Assembly: GCF_002160495.1 (NCBI RefSeq)
Contig: NZ_NFKR01000019.1
Span: 1 to 51,341 of the forward strand
Length of the DNA stretch: 51,341 nt
From: Erysipelatoclostridium sp. An173
GTDB taxonomy: Bacteria > Bacillota_I > Bacilli_A > Erysipelotrichales > Coprobacillaceae
Reading direction: 5' to 3'
Under the pieces are notes generated by a model. That model was not told the DNA's origin and made no database searches. It worked only from the letters and a program-made list of their open reading frames with translations. Position numbers and translations under genes: made by a program. Positions 44,170 to 51,341 of the stretch are shown one piece after another; the stretch's first letter is position 1; each line of letters opens with the position of its first letter.

Positions 44170-46513
44170 TATAAGTCGTCCTTTCAATAATTTCATTTTG
44201 TAATTTATCGGCTAACTCAACAAAATATGCAGTATATCCAGCAACCCGAATCGTTAAAGAACGATGTCTTTCAGGATGAATTTTAGCATCTAATAAATCT
44301 TCACGATTAACGACATTAAATTGAATATGAGGTACTTTTAAATCAACAAATGCCCGCAAGAAGTTTTCAAATTTTTGCATTCCAGTTTTAGTAGCAAAAA
44401 ATTCTGGTAAAAACTTCATATTCAAAAGACCACCATTTGTAGTATATGAGTTTTTCATCCGTGATACTGATTTTAATACTGCTGTTGGCCCCGCTAAATC
44501 GCGACCATAAACCGGTGACATCCCACCATCAGCTAAAGGTGTCAAAGCATTTCTACCATCTGGTGATGCCCCAAGATTTTCTCCCATTGGTACATGGGCA
44601 GAAACAGTATACATACCAGTATGATATAGACCACCTCGATAATTAGTATAGTCATTCATTCGACTTCTAAAATATCCAGCCCACTTACTACCTAATTCAT
44701 CAACCCATTTAACATCATTTCCATACTTAGGAACTTTACGCAATAGCATTGTTTGAATAATTTCATAACCTTTAAAGTCAGCTTGTAAAGCTTCTAGTAA
44801 CTGAGATCTTGAAATCATTTTTTTATCATAAACTAATTGTTTTATAGCGGCTAATGAATCAGCTAAATTGGCAACTTGAATCATTTGAATACCTGATAAA
44901 TTATATTTAGCACCGCCTCTTGTAACATCAATACCATTTTCTAAACAATCATCGATTACAGTAGATAAAAAGGCTGTTGGTAAACATTCTTGATGAATTC
45001 TTTCAACTACTTCTTCAGCTTTCATCATTTCATCAATAAAATAATCAATTTGTTTTTTAAATGCTGCTTCTAATTCTTCAAAATTATTATATGTTTCTAA
45101 ACTGCCTAAATCCAAACCAATTTGTTTTCCGCTAAGCAAACACTTACCATGATTTAATGTCAATTCTAATGCTTTATTCAAATTAAACATCGCTGCATCT
45201 GACCAGCCTAAATTATTACCATGGGTTGTTAGTTCTACACATCCAACAATAGCATAGTTACGAGCGTCTTTTTCTTCAATTTTTAAATCATTGATCATCG
45301 CTGGAATAATTGCTTCATCATTGAAAAACTGTGGCATGCCACTACCTTTAGCGACTACTTTAATTGCTTCTTGCATTAATTCATGTGATGTATTTTTGTT
45401 TAATCGCACTGATAAATTAGGTTGTGGTAATCCTAGATGATATTGTGCTTTTAAACATAACAATGATAATTCATTGTACGTATCATTATCATCTTCATCT
45501 TGTCCCCCAATAGCTACATTAAAACCAATTGGAAAACCGGCAAAATATTTAGCACTGTTTTGATTTCTTAAATAGACAATCTGATTAAATTTTAACCATA
45601 AGCATTCTAATATTTCTAAAGCCTGTTGTTTAGTAATTATATTATTAGTAATATCATGATAATAATATGGATATAAATATTGATCAATTCGTCCTGGTGA
45701 AAACGAAGAAGCATTAGATTCCATATGCAAGATTACAAATAAAAACCATAGTGACTGAATAGCTTCATGAAAAGTCTCGGGCGGTCTTTTAGCTAAGTTA
45801 TAACAATTATTAGCAACCTGCTTTAATGATTCTTGATATTTAAAATCAACATCATCAATAATCTCCATAATGTAATCATGATAGCGAATCATAAAATTAC
45901 AAGCGCCCTGTAAGACTAGAATAGTACATTGGTAAAATTCTTGATGTTCTTTACAACAAGTTTTCAATTTTTCTTGGGCTTTTTCCATCAAACCCTGAGG
46001 TCCTAAACGTAGCCATAAAGCAGTATCAGGACAAATATGACCTTGAGCATGATCTTTTTGATTAATTTTTACAACTTTACTAATTGCATTAATTTTATCA
46101 CCATACTCTTGTTTAATTTTATCTTCCAATGATTTACCTTGCCAATAAGGATAAATTTTTTCTTTAAATTCTTTAATATCTTCATCATTAACTAAAAATT
46201 TATCCTGAGGTCTAGTTGGTAAAGTTTCAAACTCTTTTACTACCCAGGAACTACCACTTTCAGGAAATACAACTCCCGCTCTAACTCCTTTAGTTCGATT
46301 CCCTACAATTAGTTCTTCTGGTTCTACTGCTATTTCCATTTGTTCTAAAGCTGCTTTTAAAGATAATGCTCTTTTTTTGCTAATTGATAACCCTTCGTTT
46401 TCTTGATAAACCTTTGTAATAATTCTAGCTTGTTCAATCGAAGCATAACGCGGTGCCTTTAGCATCTTATCTTTTAAAATTCCAATTCTTTCACTTTGGT
46501 ACAAATCATCCAT
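44159..46513 (-). CDS. Glycyl radical enzyme (PflD/PflF-like, not classical PFL)
   Basis: The 784-residue protein has the active-site Cys near 423 in VGCVELTTHG and the radical-bearing Gly near 757 in RVAGYTAYFVELADKLQNEI. The single Cys followed by Val-Glu is the dehydratase-type signature; classical pyruvate formate-lyase has two adjacent Cys. Other family blocks are SGMPQFFNDEAIIPAM, RGGAKYNLSGIQMIQVANLADSL and NLGASPDGR. E. coli PflD/YbiW-type enzymes sit with an activase and an FSA-type aldolase, as here. The substrate is unproven. The gene is expressed from a region with three copies of a 13-bp word, probably bound by the upstream DeoR protein. Confidence 0.92.
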   Translation of the reverse strand: MDDLYQSERIGILKDKMLKAPRYASIEQARIITKVYQENEGLSISKKRALSLKAALEQMEIAVEPEELIVGNRTKGVRAGVVFPESGSSWVVKEFETLPTRPQDKFLVNDEDIKEFKEKIYPYWQGKSLEDKIKQEYGDKINAISKVVKINQKDHAQGHICPDTALWLRLGPQGLMEKAQEKLKTCCKEHQEFYQCTILVLQGACNFMIRYHDYIMEIIDDVDFKYQESLKQVANNCYNLAKRPPETFHEAIQSLWFLFVILHMESNASSFSPGRIDQYLYPYYYHDITNNIITKQQALEILECLWLKFNQIVYLRNQNSAKYFAGFPIGFNVAIGGQDEDDNDTYNELSLLCLKAQYHLGLPQPNLSVRLNKNTSHELMQEAIKVVAKGSGMPQFFNDEAIIPAMINDLKIEEKDARNYAIVGCVELTTHGNNLGWSDAAMFNLNKALELTLNHGKCLLSGKQIGLDLGSLETYNNFEELEAAFKKQIDYFIDEMMKAEEVVERIHQECLPTAFLSTVIDDCLENGIDVTRGGAKYNLSGIQMIQVANLADSLAAIKQLVYDKKMISRSQLLEALQADFKGYEIIQTMLLRKVPKYGNDVKWVDELGSKWAGYFRSRMNDYTNYRGGLYHTGMYTVSAHVPMGENLGASPDGRNALTPLADGGMSPVYGRDLAGPTAVLKSVSRMKNSYTTNGGLLNMKFLPEFFATKTGMQKFENFLRAFVDLKVPHIQFNVVNREDLLDAKIHPERHRSLTIRVAGYTAYFVELADKLQNEIIERTTYSDI

Positions 46514-46531
46514 CTAAGAAACCCCCTTTTT

Positions 46532-46595
46532 ATTGTTTTTTATTGATTACATCTTAATTATACATTGTTTTTTATTAAAATAAATAAAAAACAAT
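46532..46595. promoter_or_regulatory. Triple 13-bp operator-like repeat at the glycyl radical operon promoter
   Basis: ATTGTTTTTTATT occurs at 46532-46544 and 46564-46576, and inverted at 46583-46595. The two direct copies are 32 bp apart, about three helical turns. The minus-strand -10 box TATAAT (46557-46562) lies between copies 1 and 2. Copies 2 and 3 cover the -35 and spacer region. Confidence 0.7.
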
Positions 46596-46613
46596 AAATT
46601 TCACTAATTTTTC

Positions 46614-46646
46614 AATAAAAAAAAGAAATCATCGCTAAATGATTTC
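46614..46646 (-). terminator. Terminator of the deoR-type gene
   Basis: On the minus strand GAAATCAT/ATGATTTC with a six-base loop is followed by eight Ts. The stop codon lies in the loop. Confidence 0.8.
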
Positions 46647-47396
46647 AATTCCAATATCTTTTAATTTATTTTCTATTCTACTATCTAGTCCACCTTCGCA
46701 AATATAACCACTAAAATCACTAATATCACCAAACAAATAATTACCATCTAATTCAAACTTAATCGTTTCACCTGCCATATAACATTTTCGACTGGCATTA
46801 AGAACTTCTTTTTTTGTTAAACCATCATTAATATCATAAGTAGCTACTTTATTATTAAAAACATCAATTCCAACTACCCCTAAAAAAGAAAGATCAAACT
46901 TATATTTCTTTATTTGTTCAATAGTAATAGCACCAATAAATCCATCACGAGCCCGATTCAATTCACCACCAATAAAAATCAAATTAGTATTACAATCACG
47001 GGTAAAAATTTCCATAATATCAATCATATTTGTAACAACAGTTATTTTTAAATTGCGCTGATAAATTAATTTAGCGATTTCTAAAGTAACTGTAGAAATA
47101 TCTAAAAAAATCATCATCCCTGGTTTAATTAACTCAATCGCTTTTAAAGCAATTGCCTTTTTTTCTTCTACCCGAACATCTCGTCGTTGACTTACATTTA
47201 CTGTATGTAAATTTGAACGCATGCAGGTTGCCCCACCATGAATTCTTTTTAATTTATTGGCTTTTTCTAAAATATTTAAATCTTTTCTAATACAGTCTTC
47301 AGTAACATTAAAATCTTTACTTAAATCTTTTACTCTAACTTGACCTTCTAAATTCAATCGAGCCAAAATTTGATTATGTCTTTCTTGTTGTAGCAT
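46635..47396 (-). CDS. DeoR family transcriptional regulator
   Basis: A 253-residue sugar-phosphate-responsive repressor type. N-terminal HTH: RHNQILARLNLEGQVRVKDLSKDFNVTEDCIRKDLNILEKANKLKRIHGGA. The effector domain follows with FLDISTVTLEIAKLI, VVTNMIDIM and FIGGELN. GFIGAITIEQIKKYKFDLSFLGVVGID completes it. It lies directly upstream of the glycyl radical operon on the same strand but is closed by its own terminator. Local regulation of that operon is the natural inference. The effector may be the phosphorylated sugar used by the operon. Confidence 0.92.
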   Translation of the reverse strand: MLQQERHNQILARLNLEGQVRVKDLSKDFNVTEDCIRKDLNILEKANKLKRIHGGATCMRSNLHTVNVSQRRDVRVEEKKAIALKAIELIKPGMMIFLDISTVTLEIAKLIYQRNLKITVVTNMIDIMEIFTRDCNTNLIFIGGELNRARDGFIGAITIEQIKKYKFDLSFLGVVGIDVFNNKVATYDINDGLTKKEVLNASRKCYMAGETIKFELDGNYLFGDISDFSGYICEGGLDSRIENKLKDIGIEII

Positions 47397-47458
47397 AGTA
47401 GCTTACCTCCTTGTTTTATTATGCCATTATCTTTTTTAAAAAACAAGAACGATACTAA

Positions 47459-47487
47459 TTGTCAAAGTCAATCTAATTTGATACATT
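47459..47487 (+). promoter_or_regulatory. Promoter of the lipoprotein at 47542
   Basis: TTGTCA, a 17-nt spacer, then TACATT. The SD AAAGGAGG follows before the ATG. Confidence 0.45.
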
Positions 47488-47541
47488 TTAATTAGAAAAA
47501 CAATTAAACTTTTTAGCACCACTTTTATAAAAGGAGGACAA

Positions 47542-48033
47542 ATGAAAAAATTAAAAATAATTTTATCACTGATCTTTGTTTTAACTATATTTACTGGTTG
47601 TCAAAACAATAATCAAGATAGTGGTTATAATGTTATCATTGATGATAGTAATATAATTACCGTTAATCATAACATAGATGATCATGATGGCTTTTTTAAT
47701 CAAGATTTTCTAACTACTACAAATAATGATACTACTATTTATTCAAACGATGATATGGTAATAACCGTGGATCCTTCGAACTTAATTCAAGAAATTGTTT
47801 TAAAAACTGATCATTATCAATTAGATAATGGGGCAAAAACAAAAATGAATTACCAGGATATTTGTGATCTTTTTAACCAGGAATATTATAGTCAAATTAT
47901 CAAAGATCAAAAAGATAATGTTGTCTCTGGACAAATCGGTATTACTTATAATGAAGCTAACATCAAAGTAGTCTATGACTTTAATGATAACAAATTAGAC
48001 ACTATTACAATTTCTCCAATTTTTACTTTTTAA
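47542..48033 (+). CDS. Small lipoprotein of unknown function
   Basis: A 163-residue protein with a lipoprotein signal (MKKLKIILSLIFVLTIFTGC, lipidated Cys20) and an Asn/Asp-rich body. No family was recognised. The mature part is beta-prone, with two similar halves of strand pattern (NIITVNHNI, DDMVITVDPSN; GQIGITYNEANIKVVYDF, DTITISPIF). It is divergent from deoR, from which a 145-bp promoter region separates it. It has a strong SD and its own terminator, so it is a real gene. Confidence 0.8.
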   Translation: MKKLKIILSLIFVLTIFTGCQNNNQDSGYNVIIDDSNIITVNHNIDDHDGFFNQDFLTTTNNDTTIYSNDDMVITVDPSNLIQEIVLKTDHYQLDNGAKTKMNYQDICDLFNQEYYSQIIKDQKDNVVSGQIGITYNEANIKVVYDFNDNKLDTITISPIFTF

Positions 48034-48034
48034 T

Positions 48035-48062
48035 AAAGGATGCTACAACTAGCATCCTTTAT
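48035..48062 (+). terminator. Terminator of the lipoprotein gene
   Basis: AAAGGATGCT/AGCATCCTTT with a six-base loop. The U-tract is short and interrupted. Confidence 0.7.
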
Positions 48063-48080
48063 CCTTATTTATTTTTTCTT

Positions 48081-48623
48081 TTAATCAGCTTCTTTAGAGT
48101 ATACATCAATAAACGGAACATCTTCAACACTATGTAGCGGGAATTCAGATTTAGCCGTAATATTAGCTAAATCACATTCAACCATACCAATATACATTGG
48201 TGGTATGGCTGGGCGATTTTCTAATGATTTTATTTCACGGTTATTACATAGATACAATAAATCATATCTTCGTTTAAATGTTTCATAATCTTTATTACCA
48301 TCTATTAATTTCATAGTCCCCTTGGCAATAACACTACGATAATCATGATAATGCCCTTTATATTTATGATCAGGAAAATCATTAAAAGCACTAAATTCCA
48401 GACATACTTTTGGATTTTTTTTGATTAAATCAACTTTCAAGCCTCTTTTCATAAAATGAGTGTAAAAAATAAACTTGTTGTCTTTTACCTCAAAACCAAA
48501 ATTAAGTGGTACGACATAAGGATAACCATCATCACCATTGATACCCACATTTACAATATTAAACATCTTTAACATTTCTTCAATTAATACTGGATCTTTA
48601 ACTTCTCTTTCAAAATTAATCAT
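48081..48623 (-). CDS. Pyridoxamine 5'-phosphate oxidase-like flavoprotein
   Basis: A 180-residue split-barrel FMN-binding protein. The pattern INFEREVKDPVLIEEML, GINGDDGYPYVVPLNFGFE, FIFYTHFMKRGLKVDLIKKNPKVCLEFSAF and YRSVIAKGTMKLI is that of the PNPOx-like/NimA group. Members reduce nitro compounds or other small molecules, or bind F420/FMN. It is not the vitamin B6 enzyme PdxH (too divergent). A PerR-like box and a long inverted repeat lie just upstream. The SD is AAAAGGGGAG. Confidence 0.87.
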   Translation of the reverse strand: MINFEREVKDPVLIEEMLKMFNIVNVGINGDDGYPYVVPLNFGFEVKDNKFIFYTHFMKRGLKVDLIKKNPKVCLEFSAFNDFPDHKYKGHYHDYRSVIAKGTMKLIDGNKDYETFKRRYDLLYLCNNREIKSLENRPAIPPMYIGMVECDLANITAKSEFPLHSVEDVPFIDVYSKEAD

Positions 48624-48635
48624 AATTTTCTCCCC

Positions 48636-48672
48636 TTTTGATAATAATTATAAAATTAAATTATTATCAAAA
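48636..48672. repeat. 13-bp inverted repeat upstream of the PNPOx-like gene
   Basis: The arms TTTTGATAATAAT and ATTATTATCAAAA are separated by 11 bases. The repeat ends at the SD of the gene. It includes the PerR-like box. Confidence 0.65.
48639..48653. promoter_or_regulatory. PerR/Fur-type box
   Basis: TGATAATAATTATAA matches the PerR box TTATAATNATTATAA at all fixed positions except the second. It lies between the flavodoxin-like gene and the PNPOx-like gene. Confidence 0.5.
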
Positions 48673-48708
48673 CGATAATCCTTTAAACAAATAACCAGTA
48701 CTAATCTT

Positions 48709-49254
48709 TTAAACTATACTCTTTCCTAATTCATAAGCTTCATTTAAAAACTTTTTATCAACAATTTTATTTCCTATCTGTCCACTACAACCATCAGCAA
48801 GTACCATGCCCTTATCATTCCAGCCTAAAGCCTTTGTTAAAAAGCGATAAAATGATACTGACTGTTCAAAAGCATAAAATTCATCACTTCCACTTGTCAT
48901 TAATAATACTGTATCTTTACTAGGATATTTATCATCTGTAGAAATAGCATATAAACGATCAATAAATGATTTTAACCTTCCAGAAATACTCCAAAAATAA
49001 AGCGGTGAAGCTAAAACAAGCACATCAGCATCTTCAAATAAAGAATAATAGTCTTGCATAGCATCTTTAATAACACATTGATGTCCATTATGTTGACAAG
49101 CCTGACAACCTTGACAGCCTATAATATTTTTATTTAATATAATTTTAGTAACATCATGATTAGCTTCCTTAGCCCCTTTGATAAAAGCATCTGATAATTG
49201 ATCAGTATTACCATGAACGTTTCCACTACCAACAACAACTAATATTTTACTCAT
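48709..49254 (-). CDS. Flavodoxin-like NAD(P)H-dependent oxidoreductase
   Basis: A 181-residue FMN reductase-type protein. The FMN-phosphate loop is GSGNVHGNTDQLSDAF near the N-terminus; a Cys-rich stretch IIGCQGCQACQHNGHQC follows, then ASPLYFWSISGRLKSFIDRLYA. The CxxCxxC run is common in iron-sulfur-flavoprotein-like or quinone reductase relatives and may be redox active. The ATG at 49254 overlaps the stop codon of the cyclophilin-like gene by eight bases and uses AAAGGTGG. A longer open frame upstream lies in that gene. Confidence 0.88.
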   Translation of the reverse strand: MSKILVVVGSGNVHGNTDQLSDAFIKGAKEANHDVTKIILNKNIIGCQGCQACQHNGHQCVIKDAMQDYYSLFEDADVLVLASPLYFWSISGRLKSFIDRLYAISTDDKYPSKDTVLLMTSGSDEFYAFEQSVSFYRFLTKALGWNDKGMVLADGCSGQIGNKIVDKKFLNEAYELGKSIV

Positions 49255-49606
49255 CTTCATTTTCCACCTTTTCAATAAGGATCGTACCTGATAAATTTTT
49301 AATATTTTCTTTTCCCTTAATGGCCTCACCTAAAACATATAAACCATTATAACTGCCACATCGATCATAATACATAACAACATTTTTCCATGGTGAAAAA
49401 TAACCTAAAGTACCTTCTTGTCCACTTGATAATAATGGCGTGTTTTTGGTAGCTAAAGACTTAGATGGATAAAAAATTTTTTCGTTATTTGAATAATTTT
49501 CTACTTTTGTTTCTAATGGTAATTGTTGATATAGTGATTTTGCTCCATCACTTTCATTTAAAGTAAAAATAATTTGTTTTGATTGATTTGTCACTTTTAT
49601 TTTCAT
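49247..49606 (-). CDS. Cyclophilin-like fold protein
   Basis: A 119-residue small beta-barrel protein of the bacterial cyclophilin-like family. The family markers are FTLNESDGAKSLYQQLPLETKVENYSNNEKIFYP, GTLGYFSPWKNVVMYY and YNGLYVLGEAI. Such proteins often accompany flavodoxin or PNPOx-like genes; a peptidyl-prolyl isomerase activity is not shown for them. The SD is AAGGAGTG. It is coupled to the flavodoxin-like gene by an eight-base overlap. Confidence 0.85.
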   Translation of the reverse strand: MKIKVTNQSKQIIFTLNESDGAKSLYQQLPLETKVENYSNNEKIFYPSKSLATKNTPLLSSGQEGTLGYFSPWKNVVMYYDRCGSYNGLYVLGEAIKGKENIKNLSGTILIEKVENEDE

Positions 49607-49742
49607 ATCATTACACTCCTTTATTTAAATATATTCTTATAATCAATACCGTTTAGCTTTATTAAATTATATATTTCAATATTTTTAATATCAAATGCTT
49701 ATATTGAAGTAGTAACTATACTTATAAAGCATATATACTACT

Positions 49743-49789
49743 AAAAAAATCTAGAATTAATGGCTTTTAATATCCACAATTCTAGATTT
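49743..49789 (-). terminator. Terminator of the EIIB-ROK gene
   Basis: Perfect 12-bp arms AAATCTAGAATT/AATTCTAGATTT with an 18-19-base loop, followed by a T-run on the minus strand. Confidence 0.7.
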
Positions 49790-49823
49790 GTTTTTAAAAT
49801 ATTTGATAAATATTAAAGGCATC

Positions 49824-51239
49824 TTACTCAAATGCCTCGTTTTGACTATTTTTAATATCATCAACACATAATTTAGTAGTTCCATCTAATAAATATGAAC
49901 TTACTTCTTTAATACAATAAAACTCTGGTAAAAATTCCGCTGGAATAAATGATTTCAACTTGTTTTTTATTTCATCCATATCTGGTGTCATTGGTGAAAA
50001 CAAAGCTACTGCTTCTGGTCCTACAGCACAAATAGTAGGTAAAAGGGCTTTAGTTACTAATTCTAAAACGCCCGGTTCACTCCATGCCAGTTTTTGAATA
50101 TCATCAGAAAATTGCATTCTACGCATAAAATATCTTATTTCACCAGCAATACCGTTTTTTCCAGTAATTAAATTACCATTAGAGATAATCCCTTGACCAC
50201 CAACACCATAGCCAAATGGTTGTGAATGGAAAACAATATTTTTATATTCAGGATGTTCCAAAGCAAAACCAACAACAGTTGCATTAGCATTATTATAAGT
50301 AAACACCTCAATACCATATTTCTTTTCAAAATCATTTTTTAAATCAATGTTTTTACCATCAATTGAGCTTTTTAACTGATTATCTCCTCTAACTATCCCC
50401 GGTATAGCAATTCCAATTACATCAATATATGAATGTTTCAATAAAACTGTATCAATAATATCGTATAAATCATAAACATTCATCGTTGGTTTAATTATCA
50501 TATTACTATCAATTATTTCACACTTATCATTTAAACGATAATAAATTCTTGTTTGCGCTTGATCAGTAGAAATGACAATCGATAAAATTCTTTTTTCATA
50601 TTGAATACAATGACTTTTTTCTTTTTTATCTTCAGTTTCCGCTTTTCTACTATAATATTTTTCAACCTCGCTACTTACAAACTTCAACGCTTCTAAAGCA
50701 TCATAGCTTGCAAAGATTGATGTTGGAATTTGTAGTACTAATTTATCTGATAAACTGTCTTGTAATCGTTGTAACATATAACCGATTTGCGGTGCAATCA
50801 ATACTACATCATATTTATCTACTTCTTCATAAATATTCAAATATGATACGGCATCAAATTGATAATCTAAATTCATCATACCAGCAATTGAATTTAAATT
50901 TTCAGCAAACATTGATGTTGTTAAACCGGCAGTACAAGATAAAAGAACTTTTATTGTTTTTTCATTTTTTAATGATAATAAAGTTCCAACCATTTCATCA
51001 TATAATTGTTTAGCGTGTTCTTCATCTTTTAATTCAAAATGTAAGTAGAATTTAACCGAATCATCTTTTTTAGATAATATTTTAAATTCAACTATTAGGC
51101 TTTCTTCAATCTTGATAAAATTAATCTTAGCTTCACCATATTCAGTTTTTAACTTAATAGTTTCATCACTAACAACTTCAACTTGATAATCATCGCTGTC
51201 ATGTTCTTTGATCCATGTTTTAAAGTCAAAATTGGTACT
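49824..51239 (-). pseudogene. PTS EIIB domain fused to a ROK-like domain, 5' end cut by an IS
   Basis: The open frame continues upstream of the internal ATG at 50993 to 51239, where the IS3-type end begins, so 471 residues remain and the true start is lost. The first ~82 are an unrecognised beta-rich domain (VEVVSDETIKLKTEYGEAKI). A lactose/cellobiose-type EIIB domain follows, with P-loop Cys102 in LLSCTAGLTTSMFAENL. A ROK-fold domain is last (GIAIPGIVRG, FGYGVGGQGIISNGNLITG, NGIAGEI). The ROK catalytic Asp (NDANA) is Asn here (YNNANATVVG). The N-terminal ATP loop and the zinc CxCGxxGC motif are absent. This suggests a sugar- or phosphorylation-sensing protein, not a kinase. A shortened product from the ATG at 50993 is possible. 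Confidence 0.75.
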
Positions 51240-51240
51240 A

Positions 51241-51341
51241 TGTCAAGATTTCGGACTACATAAATATGAGAAATTTAATTAATTGTTACTGATTAGATAG
51301 TTGTATTCATATTCATTTGGTGATTTGAAATCACAATGTGA
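51241..51341 (-). mobile_element. IS3-family element, 3' end
   Basis: The terminal repeat begins TGTCAAGATTTCGGACTACA at 51241, directly after the broken EIIB-ROK frame. It starts with the TGT end common in IS3-group elements. The transposase end follows. The rest lies outside the window, so the other inverted repeat and the target duplication cannot be checked. Confidence 0.75.
51279..51341 (-). CDS. IS3-family transposase, C-terminal end (partial)
   Basis: The last 20 codons of a minus-strand frame that enters from the right window edge: SHCDFKSPNEYEYNYLISNN and stop. The SPNEYEY segment is the typical end of IS3/IS150-type integrase-domain transposases (SPxEYR-like). The stop codon is 38 bp from the IS end. 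Confidence 0.7.
   Translation of the reverse strand, partial: SHCDFKSPNEYEYNYLISNN

Noticed and set aside
44159-46513. Classical pyruvate formate-lyase
   Set aside because: PFL has two adjacent active-site cysteines. This protein has GCVE and the dehydratase-like blocks, so it belongs to another glycyl radical group.
49824-50993. The 389-codon frame from the internal ATG as a complete gene
   Set aside because: The frame is open for another 82 codons upstream with normal coding character and is cut only at the IS end. No SD precedes the internal ATG.
50708-51013. Plus-strand 101-codon frame opposite the EIIB domain
   Set aside because: Antisense of a well-supported EIIB domain, no SD or recognisable motif.

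Overview
The window is AT-rich DNA with strong purine-rich Shine-Dalgarno (SD) sequences and many U-tailed hairpin terminators. This is typical of a low-GC Firmicute. The gene set (comFA/comFC, ftsEX, secA-prfB, DegV-luxS, RsgI-like anti-sigma, glycyl radical enzyme with fructose-6-phosphate aldolase, intracellular glycogen enzymes) fits an anaerobic gut member of the Erysipelotrichia, for example the Thomasclavelia/'Clostridium' ramosum group. That placement is inferred from family resemblance, not from a search. Most genes lie on the minus strand. No rRNA, tRNA, CRISPR array or metabolite riboswitch was recognised.

Layout. 0-1.7 kb: an insertion sequence with a two-zinc-ribbon DDE transposase. 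1.7-5.1 kb: five consecutive genes that start with a four-cysteine zinc ribbon. Four are membrane proteins, one of these is a frameshifted pseudogene, and one is a 34-residue stub beside the IS. 5.2-14.9 kb: housekeeping genes (ABC-F ATPase, GNAT, ftsX/ftsE, yitT, prfB, secA, cold-shock protein). 15.1-21.6 kb: comFA-comFC, a FabT-like MarR regulator facing a ClC antiporter, degV-luxS, a YigZ-family gene and a dimeric-type dUTPase. 21.7-27.4 kb: an ECF sigma factor, an RsgI-like anti-sigma factor, a VTC-type polyphosphate polymerase, a DUF4956 membrane protein and a CotH-family kinase in one operon. It is preceded by a lipoprotein that carries the same RsgI-like domain and an Asp-rich repeat tail. 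27.7-38.3 kb: pullulanase-pth-mfd and glgB-glgP, the latter with a cre-like site. 38.6-42.5 kb: LysR, DUF3737 and aldo/keto reductase with matched promoters, then a decayed esterase gene. 42.6-47.4 kb: DeoR regulator, glycyl radical enzyme, its activase and an FSA-type aldolase, with three copies of a 13-bp operator-like word. 47.5-49.6 kb: a lipoprotein, a PNPOx-like flavoprotein with a PerR-like box, a flavodoxin-like gene and a cyclophilin-like gene. 49.8-51.3 kb: a PTS EIIB domain fused to a ROK fold that appears to have lost its catalytic Asp. An IS3-type element cuts its 5' end at 51241 and runs off the window.

How the parts fit. The sigma/anti-sigma pair very likely controls the polyphosphate polymerase/CotH effector set in response to a cell-surface signal. 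Glycogen turnover (glgB, glgP, pullulanase) appears to be under CcpA-type control. The glycyl radical enzyme, activase and aldolase form an anaerobic sugar-phosphate or polyol module under a local DeoR repressor. Best candidates for new biology: the ECF/RsgI/VTC/CotH locus with its paralogous surface lipoprotein, the EIIB-ROK fusion, the triple operator at the glycyl radical operon, and the zinc-ribbon membrane protein array.
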